A DNA stretch of 64,000 bases. Source: Altererythrobacter sp. KTW20L. Lineage in GTDB: Bacteria > Pseudomonadota > Alphaproteobacteria > Sphingomonadales > Sphingomonadaceae. Numbering within the stretch: the first letter of the stretch is position 1; every line of letters starts with the position of its first letter. The notes beneath the pieces were generated by a model. That model made no database searches. It saw only the letters and a list, made by a program, of their open reading frames with translations, and was not told the origin of the DNA. Positions 17,982 through 25,546 of this stretch are shown here, in pieces. The stretch spans positions 1 through 64,000 of the forward strand of contig NZ_JAMFLH010000001.1 of the NCBI RefSeq assembly GCF_023501975.1, given 5' to 3'. The translations under genes were made by a program, and so were the position numbers.

Positions 17982-20477
17982 TCAAGTGCGATCAAACGCG
18001 TTCTTCGTCTTGAGACTGGGCTTTTCAGCCCACGGCTCATCCGGCCAGCGGTGTCTGGGGTAGCGGCTCTTGCCGTCCTTGCGCACATCGGCCCACGATC
18101 CGCGCCAGAAACCCGGCAGGTCGCGGGTGGACTGCATGGGCTTGCCGCCGGGATCGGTCAGCTTAAGAAGCAGCGGCGTGTCACCGATCGTCGGGTGGCG
18201 TTCGAGGCCGAACACGGCCTGCACGCGCACCTCTACGCTGGGTCCATCGTCGGCGGCATAGTCGATCGCGTGGCTGGTTCCGGCAGGGCTGGCGAAATGA
18301 CGCGGCGCGCGGGCGTCCATTTGCTGGCGTTCGTCCCACGAAAGGCGATTTAGCAAGGCCTCGGCCAATGCGCCGGGCAGCACATCGAGATCGCGGCGGC
18401 GGTGGAGCAGCGGCGCCAGCCACTCGCCCGCTCCTTCCGCCAGCAGCGCCGGATCGAGCGCGGTGATCCCGGCAAAGCGGGCGCGGGCGATCAGGCTGCG
18501 GGGGAGCAGTTCCCCCAGCTTGTCCACAAACTTTTCCACAAGCAGCGCGGTGATCGCTGCCTCGTCCGGCTGCGGATCGGGTCCGCTGGCGAGCGTGATC
18601 GCCCCCAGCCGCCGCTCCAGCCGCGCCTCCACCCGCTCGCCGGTCCAGCGCGCCGTGTGCCGCCGTTCGATCCGGTGGCCGAGCCATTGTTCCACTTCCG
18701 CCGTATCCAGCGCGAGCGCAGCCGTTATCCGCGCCCCGCCTGCCCTGCCCTGTGCGTCACCGATGGCGAGCCACTCGGCGCGAGCCAGCGGACTGGCGGG
18801 ATCGAGGGTGTAGCCGCGCCCTCCCGCCGACAGCCAGTTCTCGCCCGAAGCATCACGGCGGCGGGCGAGATTGTCGGGCAGGGCATGGGCGAGGAGCACG
18901 GCGGGGGGTACAGATTCGACCTCCGTTCGCATCGAGCGAAGTCGAGATGCCGCAGCGGGGTCTCGACTTCGCTCGACCCGAACGTGGCTCTCGTCATTGG
19001 CCCGCCTCGCCCAGCCATCGGCCAGCTTGCGCGATGCCTCGGCCCGGCCCGAACGGTCGCCGTCCCACCGCTGCAACCGGGCGAGCAGGTCTTCCCCGCG
19101 CCCGCCCAGCCCGCGTTCCTGCAACAGCAGCGCCAGCCGCGCCGCCAGCCGTGCTGCGCCGTGCTGCGCCCCGAACAGCAGCATGGCCGCTTGCCACGGG
19201 TCCATCGGCAGGGCCGCGATCCGCTGACCGGTTTCGGTTATCCGCCCCTCTGCGTCGAGCGCTCCCAGTGCCTGCAACCGCTCGCGCGCGGCATTCAGCG
19301 CAGGCGCGGGAGGCGCATCGAGCCACGGCAGGCTGGCGGCATCGTCCACCCCCCACTGGGCGAGCGCCAGCATCAGCGGGGCAAGGTCGCTGGTGAGCAT
19401 TTCCGGCGGATCGAACGCCTCGCGCCCGGCGTGGGCGGCCTGTTCCCACAGGCGATAGGCCACGCCCGGCCCCTGCCGCGCCGCGCGCCCTGCCCGCTGC
19501 GCCGCGCTCGCCTGGCTGGCGCGGGTGGTGACGAGGTGGGTGACGCCTGCCGCCACATCGAACTGCGCCCGGCGCGATAACCCGGCGTCCACCACCACGC
19601 TCACCCCATCCAGCGTGATCGAGGTTTCGGCGATGGACGTGGCGAGCACGATCCGTCGCCGTCCTTCAGCATCGCGGCGGATGGCAGCGCGCTGGTCTTG
19701 CGGCTGGACCTGGCCGTGCAGCGGCAGGACCAAGGCAGCAGGCAGGCGTTCGGCCAGCCGTTCCTGCACCCGGCTAATCTCACCCATGCCGGGGAGGAAG
19801 GCCAGCACATCGCCCTCCTCTGCCCGCCAGGCGGTGAGGATCGCGCTGGTCATGCTGTCCTCCAGCCGCTTTTCCGGGCTGGAACCGAGCCATTCGATGC
19901 GCAGCGGGTGCGCCTTGCCCTCGCTTGCGATCACCGGGGCGCCCCCATACTCAGAATCGTCACCCAGCAAGCGGGCAAAGCGCGCGCCATCGATCGTGGC
20001 GCTCATCACCAACACGCGCAGGTCTTCACGCAGCACGGCCTGGGTTTCCAGCGCCAGCGCAAGACCAAGGTCGCTGTCGAGGTGGCGTTCGTGCGCCTCG
20101 TCGAACAGCACGGCGGAAATGCCTGCCAGCTCCTGGTCGGCCAGGATGCGGGCAACGAATATTGCCTCGGTCACCACAAGGATGCGGGTGGCCTTGCTGC
20201 TCTTGCTGTCGAGCCGGGTGTTGTAGCCCACGGTTTGCCCAACCTCCTCGCCCAACATCTGCGCCATGCGTTCGGCGGCAGCGCGGGCGGCAACCCGGCG
20301 CGGGCTGAGGAGGATGACCTGACCGCTGCACCACCTTTCCCCGATCAGCGCAGGCGCCACGGCCGTAGTCTTGCCCGCCCCCGGCGGCGCGATCAGCACG
20401 GCAGAATTGCGCGTGGACAGTGCGGCCAGCAGATCGGGCAGGACAGCGTGGATGGGGAGGCTATCGGTCACCAGCAC
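17982..20477 (-). CDS. hrpB: ATP-dependent helicase HrpB, with an in-frame palindromic insert
   Basis: An 831-residue DEAH-box helicase: Walker A APPGAGKTTAV, DEAHERH, the SAT motif (VMSATIDG), motif VI (QRAGRAARQGPG), then HA2 and the HrpB C-terminal domain (IDYAADDGPSVEVRVQAVFG). It is an RNA helicase whose cellular role is poorly defined. A 61-base palindromic DNA element (18924-18984) sits inside the coding region at about residues 498-518. It encodes an Arg/Ser-rich peptide (VRVERSRDPAAASRLRSMR) without breaking the frame. Insertion is between the HA2-type region and the C-terminal domain, so it may be tolerated as a surface loop. Confidence 0.9.
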   Translation of the reverse strand: MLVTDSLPIHAVLPDLLAALSTRNSAVLIAPPGAGKTTAVAPALIGERWCSGQVILLSPRRVAARAAAERMAQMLGEEVGQTVGYNTRLDSKSSKATRILVVTEAIFVARILADQELAGISAVLFDEAHERHLDSDLGLALALETQAVLREDLRVLVMSATIDGARFARLLGDDSEYGGAPVIASEGKAHPLRIEWLGSSPEKRLEDSMTSAILTAWRAEEGDVLAFLPGMGEISRVQERLAERLPAALVLPLHGQVQPQDQRAAIRRDAEGRRRIVLATSIAETSITLDGVSVVVDAGLSRRAQFDVAAGVTHLVTTRASQASAAQRAGRAARQGPGVAYRLWEQAAHAGREAFDPPEMLTSDLAPLMLALAQWGVDDAASLPWLDAPPAPALNAARERLQALGALDAEGRITETGQRIAALPMDPWQAAMLLFGAQHGAARLAARLALLLQERGLGGRGEDLLARLQRWDGDRSGRAEASRKLADGWARRANDESHVRVERSRDPAAASRLRSMRTEVESVPPAVLLAHALPDNLARRRDASGENWLSAGGRGYTLDPASPLARAEWLAIGDAQGRAGGARITAALALDTAEVEQWLGHRIERRHTARWTGERVEARLERRLGAITLASGPDPQPDEAAITALLVEKFVDKLGELLPRSLIARARFAGITALDPALLAEGAGEWLAPLLHRRRDLDVLPGALAEALLNRLSWDERQQMDARAPRHFASPAGTSHAIDYAADDGPSVEVRVQAVFGLERHPTIGDTPLLLKLTDPGGKPMQSTRDLPGFWRGSWADVRKDGKSRYPRHRWPDEPWAEKPSLKTKNAFDRT
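18924..18984. repeat. Palindromic dispersed element inside hrpB
   Basis: The outer inverted repeat is CGTTCG/CGAACG. Inside it, two arms face each other: ATCGAGCGAAGTCGAGA and TCTCGACTTCGCTCGA. Each arm is itself partly palindromic, and the spacer is about 10 bases. The reverse complement of the element at 20485-20547 matches this one in both arms. Short elements of this kind are common between genes in sphingomonads; here it lies in a coding region and keeps the frame. Confidence 0.85.
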
Positions 20478-20484
20478 CCACTAC

Positions 20485-20547
20485 CCGTTCGTGTCGAGCG
20501 AAGTCGAGAAACTGTGCGCGCATCTCGACTTCGCTCGATGCGAACGG
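20485..20547. repeat. Palindromic dispersed element between polyprenyl synthase gene and hrpB
   Basis: A 63-base element bounded by CCGTTCG and CGAACGG, with facing arms GTCGAGCGAAGTCGAGA and TCTCGACTTCGCTCGAT. It is in inverted orientation relative to the copy inside hrpB. It occupies nearly all of the 83-base gap between two same-strand genes. In RNA it would fold as a strong hairpin and could modulate readthrough or mRNA stability. Confidence 0.85.
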
Positions 20548-20560
20548 CATTGGTTCTGGA

Positions 20561-21580
20561 TCAATACCCGCGAGAAACCGCAAATTGGGCAGCTTCGATC
20601 ATGGCGGAGCGTGCCTTGCTATCGGGGAAGATCGACAGGGCATCGCAGGCGCGCCGGGCGAAGTGGCGGGCGCGCTCGCGGGTGTCTTCCACCGCGTTGT
20701 GGCGCCCGATCAGCTCCACCGCGTGGGCGAGGTCCTCGTCCGAATTGGTAAAACCTGCCACGGCATCGCGCCAGAAGCGGCGTTCCTCTTCCGAACCGCG
20801 GGCATAGGCCAGGATCACCGGCAGGGTCATCTTGCCTTCGCGGAAATCGTCGCCCCGGTCCTTGCCCATTTCGGCGGCGCTGGAATCGTAATCGAGCGCA
20901 TCGTCCACCAGCTGGAAGGCAATGCCGAGGTTGCGGCCATAATCGTCGAGCGCGCGCTCCTCCTCCTCGCCCCGCTCGGCCACCACGGCGGCAATGCGGC
21001 TGGCGGCGGCGAACAGGGCGGCGGTCTTGTCGCCGATGATGTGGAGGTAGCGCTCCTCGCTCGTCTCGATCCGGCGCTGGCTGACCAGCTGGTCCACCTC
21101 GCCCTGGGCGATAATCGCGCTGGCGCCCGACAGGATTTTCAGCACCTTGAGGCTGCCGTCCTCGACCATCAGTTCGAAGGCGCGGCTGAACAGGAAATCG
21201 CCGACCAGCACGGTGGCGGGATTGCCGAACACGATATTGGCGGTCTGCTTGCCGCGCCGCGTTTCGCTGCCATCGACCACGTCGTCATGCAGCAGGGTGG
21301 CGGTGTGGATGAATTCGACGGCGGCCGCCAGCTTGTGGTGGCGCGTGCCGTTATAGCCCAACACCTCTGCTCCCGCGAGCGTCAGCATCGGCCTCATGCG
21401 CTTGCCGCCGCCGCTGATGAGGTGGCCCGCCAGGGCTGGGATCAGCGGAATCTCGCTCTGCATCCGGTCCAGGATCACCTGGTTGACCGAATTCATGGCC
21501 GTAGCTGTCAGCGACAGGATCGGAGCCAGGCTGGGGGCAGGCGCGGGCCCGCGCTTCAAGGGAATGACATCGGCGCTCAT
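20561..21580 (-). CDS. Trans-polyprenyl diphosphate synthase
   Basis: A 339-residue isoprenyl synthase with the first Asp-rich motif LLHDDVVD, the GGGKRMRP substrate motif, and the second Asp-rich region QLVDDALDYD. The size and motifs match octa-/decaprenyl diphosphate synthases (IspB/DdsA), which make the side chain of ubiquinone. Sphingomonads use Q-10, so decaprenyl is the likely product, but chain length cannot be read directly. It is the gene upstream of hrpB on the same strand. Confidence 0.9.
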   Translation of the reverse strand: MSADVIPLKRGPAPAPSLAPILSLTATAMNSVNQVILDRMQSEIPLIPALAGHLISGGGKRMRPMLTLAGAEVLGYNGTRHHKLAAAVEFIHTATLLHDDVVDGSETRRGKQTANIVFGNPATVLVGDFLFSRAFELMVEDGSLKVLKILSGASAIIAQGEVDQLVSQRRIETSEERYLHIIGDKTAALFAAASRIAAVVAERGEEEERALDDYGRNLGIAFQLVDDALDYDSSAAEMGKDRGDDFREGKMTLPVILAYARGSEEERRFWRDAVAGFTNSDEDLAHAVELIGRHNAVEDTRERARHFARRACDALSIFPDSKARSAMIEAAQFAVSRGY

Positions 21581-21645
21581 GCGAGGTTTCCCATGGGCAA
21601 GTGGACCCGTCTTGGCAAGTTCGCAATTGCTGCTAGCAAGGATGG

Positions 21646-21963
21646 ATGACCCAGCAATCCGCTTTCCAAGCCACTCCCGCCGCGCCCGATCCGGTGCTGG
21701 CAGGCTACCGCAAGAGCATCGACAACATCGACGCAGCCCTGGTCCACATGCTGGCCGAACGCTTCCGCATCACCCAGGCCGTGGGCGAGCACAAGGCCGT
21801 CACCGGCATGCCCGCCAGCGATCCGGGCCGCGAAGCCCGCCAGATCGAACGCCTGCGGGCATTGGCGGTGGAGGCCGAGCTCGACCCCGAATTCAGCGAG
21901 AAATTCATCCGCTTCGTGATCGACGAGGTGATCCGCCACCACAAGCGGGCGCAGGGAAAGTAG
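21646..21963 (+). CDS. Chorismate mutase (AroQ class)
   Basis: A 105-residue all-helical AroQ-type mutase: YRKSIDNIDAALVHMLAERF, VGEHKAVTG and DPGREARQIERL carry the expected Arg/Lys/Glu active-site pattern. It converts chorismate to prephenate for phenylalanine and tyrosine synthesis. It is a stand-alone domain, not fused to a dehydratase or dehydrogenase. CAAGGATGG precedes the ATG. It is divergent from the polyprenyl synthase gene and four bases from the next gene. Confidence 0.9.
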   Translation: MTQQSAFQATPAAPDPVLAGYRKSIDNIDAALVHMLAERFRITQAVGEHKAVTGMPASDPGREARQIERLRALAVEAELDPEFSEKFIRFVIDEVIRHHKRAQGK

Positions 21964-21966
21964 GGA

Positions 21967-23319
21967 TTGCTGCGCATCGCTGCCATTGCGCTATCGGCCC
22001 TGTCGCTTTGTACCGCACCAGCATCTGCGCAGGACAGGGTAGCGCCGCCCTCGGTTCGTCCCGCAGGATCTGCCCCTACAATCAGGGTTGTCCCGCCCCA
22101 ACCTTGGACCCCGGACGAAAAAACCGAATCCGCGCGCCGCGAAGCAGATCGCGAGCAGGTGATGCGCGATCAGGGCATGTTCGGCCTGATGACCATGGAC
22201 ATGGACATTCCGGCCCGCATCAGGTTTTGCGGGTTTGTTTCCGGGATTTTGATGAGCCAGGCTGCCGAGGCAGCAGACCCGGCCTTGCGCGAAAACCGCG
22301 TGGGCGAGGCTTGGCGTTACAGCGAACGGCTGACCCCCTTGCTGACCGTCATCAACAGCAGGCTTTCGGCATCCGAGCTGGAGCAAAGTACGCGCGAACA
22401 CAGTCAGGTGATGGGCCTGCTGAGTTATGCGCCAGATCCCTGGCTGGTCGAGCAGATGGAGCAGGACACAACTGCAATAGCTGATTTGGGTTATCTTTTT
22501 CCCGCAAGCATCGCGCGGCGCTGCGACAGCCTGCTCGATGACATGGGCATTGCGCGGGCGGAAGGAACGCCGCCAGCAGACCTGCTCGCTGCCGCAACCG
22601 CCTTCCGCTGGAGCGGCAAGACCGGCGCAGAACTGTTTGCCGACACCGGGCTGCTTCCGTGGTCCGCACGCATCTGTGTCGAGCGCGCGACACCCTTGAC
22701 TGCTCCAGACTTCGCCGGTGCACCGCTCGAACAGCGCGGGATCGACGGAATATCGCTGCTCGATTGGGCGATGGAATGCGACGACGCTGAGGCTTTCGCC
22801 GCGCTGCTGGACGCGGGTTTCAACACGGACGAGAAAGGTCAGTTTGGCAGCCCACCGGTCTTTGTTGCAGCCGATAGCAACTGGCCCAAATTCCTAGGCC
22901 GCCTGCTCGACGCAGGAGCAAATCCGAATGTTCTTGGTGACTCTTTCCCCAACGTTCCGCTCCGGGCCGCCGATTTTCAGAAGCAGGACGGGCATCGCGA
23001 AACATGGGACATGCTTCGAGCAGCAGGTGCTTCACTTGATTACGCCAATATGTGGGAGCACTGGCTCACCTTTGGTCGCTCGCAGGAAATCCTCGATCAT
23101 TGGGATGAATTCGGCAATGATCCGGTTGATCTGGCCTGGAGGGTTTCGAGCGTCCTAGAGCGAATGACTGCACGCGATATCGGCGCATTGGAGGAAATCA
23201 AACGGCGGCTGGAAACGCAGCATGGCGTTTGCTTTCCCGTCGCTTCACTGATGGATCTGCGACGGAACGACCGCGGCTTTTATATCCAGCCCGATTGCCC
23301 AGGAGAGGAAACACCATGA
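21967..23319 (+). CDS. Secreted ankyrin-repeat-like protein
   Basis: A 450-residue protein beginning with TTG at 21967, three bases after the chorismate mutase stop codon. The N terminus is a signal peptide (LRIAAIALSALSLCTAPASAQ). The first half is an unfamiliar helical region. The second half has degenerate ankyrin-like repeats (GISLLDWAMECDDAEAFAAL, LLDAGFNTDEKG, RLLDAGANPNVLGD). It is probably periplasmic with a protein-binding role. Its stop overlaps the ATG of the next gene (ATGA), so the three genes may form one transcript. Function unknown. Confidence 0.7.
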   Translation: MLRIAAIALSALSLCTAPASAQDRVAPPSVRPAGSAPTIRVVPPQPWTPDEKTESARREADREQVMRDQGMFGLMTMDMDIPARIRFCGFVSGILMSQAAEAADPALRENRVGEAWRYSERLTPLLTVINSRLSASELEQSTREHSQVMGLLSYAPDPWLVEQMEQDTTAIADLGYLFPASIARRCDSLLDDMGIARAEGTPPADLLAAATAFRWSGKTGAELFADTGLLPWSARICVERATPLTAPDFAGAPLEQRGIDGISLLDWAMECDDAEAFAALLDAGFNTDEKGQFGSPPVFVAADSNWPKFLGRLLDAGANPNVLGDSFPNVPLRAADFQKQDGHRETWDMLRAAGASLDYANMWEHWLTFGRSQEILDHWDEFGNDPVDLAWRVSSVLERMTARDIGALEEIKRRLETQHGVCFPVASLMDLRRNDRGFYIQPDCPGEETP

Positions 23320-23738
23320 CCCAAGACAACCTCATCGGCGGATGCCTGTGCGGAGATATTCGCTACCAGATCACGCCGCCTGCCCTGTTTGTCAGCCAGT
23401 GCTGCTGCAAGGATTGCCAGAAGGCGACCGGCACCGGGCACACCACGATCATCGGCATCCACAAGGACCAGCTGCGCCTCCACGGCACGCCTACCACTTT
23501 CACCAACAAGGGCGATACCGGCGGCAGTGTGACGCGGCATTTCTGCGGGCGGTGCGCGGGTCGGCTCTATACGTCGGGTGATACGCCGGGGGACCACATC
23601 ATGGTCCAGGCAGGATCGCTGGACGATCCCGGCCAGGTCAGCCCGCAGAACGTGATCTACGTGAAGGACAAGGTCCACTGGGACAAGGTGGACGAGAGCC
23701 TGCCGCAGTTTCCGGGCCTGCCCCAGCGGGTGCTCTAA
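23316..23738 (+). CDS. GFA/CENP-V-family zinc protein
   Basis: A 140-residue protein of the glutathione-dependent formaldehyde-activating (GFA) fold. The zinc ligands are visible as GGCLCGDIRY, QCCCKDCQK and HFCGRCAGRLY. Members bind zinc through two Cys clusters. Only some act in formaldehyde or thiol chemistry, so the substrate is unknown here. The start is supported by AGGAGAGG seven bases upstream and by the overlap with the preceding stop. Confidence 0.88.
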   Translation: MTQDNLIGGCLCGDIRYQITPPALFVSQCCCKDCQKATGTGHTTIIGIHKDQLRLHGTPTTFTNKGDTGGSVTRHFCGRCAGRLYTSGDTPGDHIMVQAGSLDDPGQVSPQNVIYVKDKVHWDKVDESLPQFPGLPQRVL

Positions 23739-23836
23739 CCACGGCAGGGAGGCGCAGGTCCGGCAATTGACCCGCGCCCCCGGCCAGGGCGTAACCGTGA
23801 TGGCCACCCCCTCCGGCCTATGCCGTCATGCAGCCC

Positions 23837-24382
23837 TCAATCGCGCAAGCGGGGGCGGCGCTGCGGCCCCGTCGTCTCAACGGTACGGGTAGCGGTGCCG
23901 TTCTCGCGCACCAGGCTGGCATAGCGCGAGGAGACCACTTCGCCTGCCGAATTGGTCACCGCCCGGCTGGCACTATAGCCATTATCGGTCCGCACCCGCT
24001 CGCCTGCGATGGCATAGGTCTCGCCCCCGCGACCTGTCGCCGTGCCGCTGAGGACCGAGCCGGTTTCGGTAAGGGTCCGCGTGGTTGCAGCCGACCGGGT
24101 CCGGCCGGCAAAGCCGGTCTGCTCCAGCGAGCGCGTAACGCTGCCGTCGCTGCGGCTACGGTCGAAGCGGCTGCTGGCGGTTGCGCCGTCGCTGCGACGG
24201 GTAACCAAGCGGTCGCGGCTGGCAGTGCCGGCCTGACGGTCGATCGTGCGGCTTTCCATACCGCTGGCACGCGGCCCGTCGAATGAACGGGTCTGGGTGC
24301 GCGGCTCGGCCATGGCTGCCGTGGCAAACAGCAGCGTGCCGATTGCAGCGCCGCCGATGATAGTGCAAAAACGTCCTGTCAT
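23837..24382 (-). CDS. Small secreted Ser/Thr/Arg-rich protein
   Basis: A 181-residue protein starting MTGRFCTIIGGAAIGTLLFA, with a signal peptide ending near AMAEP. The rest is a low-complexity, polar sequence rich in Arg, Ser and Thr with repeated SRxRL/TRSL-type units (SRDRLVTRRSDG, SRFDRSRSDGSVTRSLEQ). The start is fixed by a perfect AGGAGGT five bases upstream. No family recognised. It is probably periplasmic or surface-associated. The gene is convergent with the GFA gene. Confidence 0.6.
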   Translation of the reverse strand: MTGRFCTIIGGAAIGTLLFATAAMAEPRTQTRSFDGPRASGMESRTIDRQAGTASRDRLVTRRSDGATASSRFDRSRSDGSVTRSLEQTGFAGRTRSAATTRTLTETGSVLSGTATGRGGETYAIAGERVRTDNGYSASRAVTNSAGEVVSSRYASLVRENGTATRTVETTGPQRRPRLRD

Positions 24383-24458
24383 GTTGACCTCCTGGTTGCC
24401 GAGCCGTGCTTTTGCGGCTCCACCAACATGACGCGGCAGCAGGAAAAATCCTTTGCGA

Positions 24459-25106
24459 TCAGGGAATATTTTCCGCCCCACCGCCAGCCTCTGCGGAAGG
24501 CGGAAGGGATCCGGCCGCCCGGCGCTCGGCCAGCCGCCGGCGCAGGGCCTGGCGCTGTTGGGCTGGCGACAGGCCTTCGAGCGTCTCGGTGCCACGCGGC
24601 GCGAGTGCGCGGGGGGCAATCGCCTCACCATCTGCCACCCGGTCGCGCAGGTCCGCCCGGACCGCCTCGCGCCGTTCGGCAGCCTGGGCATCGCGCCGGG
24701 CCTGGGCTTGCTCCAGCCACGCGCGCAGCCTCGCCTCCTCAACGGCATCGGGAATGGGAAGGCCCTGCGCCCGCCGCCGGTCGAGCGCGCCGTCAATGCG
24801 CTGGTCAACCAGTTCGCGCCGGGTCGCCAGGCGCTCGGGGCGCGCGGCGTAGATCCGTTCGAAGGCCGTTTCCAGCTCCTGCGGGTTGTTGATCGGTCCC
24901 TCGATCACAATAGCCCGGCCATCCGCCGATTGCACCCTCGCTCGAACAGCGCGCACCGGCGCAGGAGCCGGCTTGCCGGTTACGGTTTCGGTTCCATCAT
25001 CGACGAATTGCTGGACCGGCAGGACGATACCGACCTGTCCGAGCAGGCCCGAAGCCGCTGCCGCACTCGACAGCAGCCCGCCGGCCAGCAGCCAGCGGCG
25101 CTTCAT
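24459..25106 (-). CDS. Secreted or anchored charged helical protein, unknown
   Basis: From the ATG at 25106 the product is 215 residues: MKRRWLLAGGLLSSAAAASG is a signal or anchor sequence, followed by a Pro/Ala linker. A long Arg/Ala/Glu-rich helical region follows (RLRAWLEQAQARRDAQAAER, then RRRLAERRAAG), likely coiled coil. The gene lies 53 bases downstream of the truncated ECF sigma gene and on the same strand, so it may once have been in that regulator's operon. Function unknown. Confidence 0.6.
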   Translation of the reverse strand: MKRRWLLAGGLLSSAAAASGLLGQVGIVLPVQQFVDDGTETVTGKPAPAPVRAVRARVQSADGRAIVIEGPINNPQELETAFERIYAARPERLATRRELVDQRIDGALDRRRAQGLPIPDAVEEARLRAWLEQAQARRDAQAAERREAVRADLRDRVADGEAIAPRALAPRGTETLEGLSPAQQRQALRRRLAERRAAGSLPPSAEAGGGAENIP

Positions 25107-25159
25107 CTGCCCGGTCCGGTATTTCGGCGCTGCTGATCCTGCGCGAGCAGCGGTGGCGG

Positions 25160-25447
25160 TCAATGGCGATTCACCGCCACCCGGCACAGCCATGCGGCAA
25201 GGCTGGTCCGCCCTTCCTGCCAACTCGGCGGCTGATCCCAGGGGCGGAGCAGGCTCTCCTGCGAGATGTCTTCGGCCTCGTGCATATCGCCGGTGATCCG
25301 CCATGCGATGCGGTGCAGCTGCGGCGCGTGCCGTTCGGCAAGCAGGTGACACGATCGCGGGCCCGCGACCCGGGCCAGCAGGGCAACATCGTCGGCCACC
25401 CCACCCCCTTCTGCGCCTTGCTTTGCCGGTGGTCCAGCCGCCTGCAT
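25160..25447 (-). pseudogene. Truncated ECF sigma factor (region 2 only)
   Basis: From the ATG at 25447 about 95 codons encode sigma-70 region 2: DVALLARVAG, RLL-type LLAERHAPQLHRIAWRITGD, EAEDISQESLL and SLAAWLCRVAVNRH. The frame ends at a stop directly after NRH, where full ECF factors continue through a linker into region 4 for -35 recognition. Only 53 bases separate this stop from the next start, so region 4 is deleted, not merely frameshifted. It could be a non-functional remnant or, less likely, a core-binding decoy. Start uncertain. Confidence 0.65.
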
Positions 25448-25546
25448 CCGCGCTTGTCTACCCTTCCCGGGCGCCCACCAGCGCCCTGTGCACCCCCTCA
25501 AGACGCGGCACGGGCGAAAACCCTTCGCAAAAAAAAATGCGGTCGT

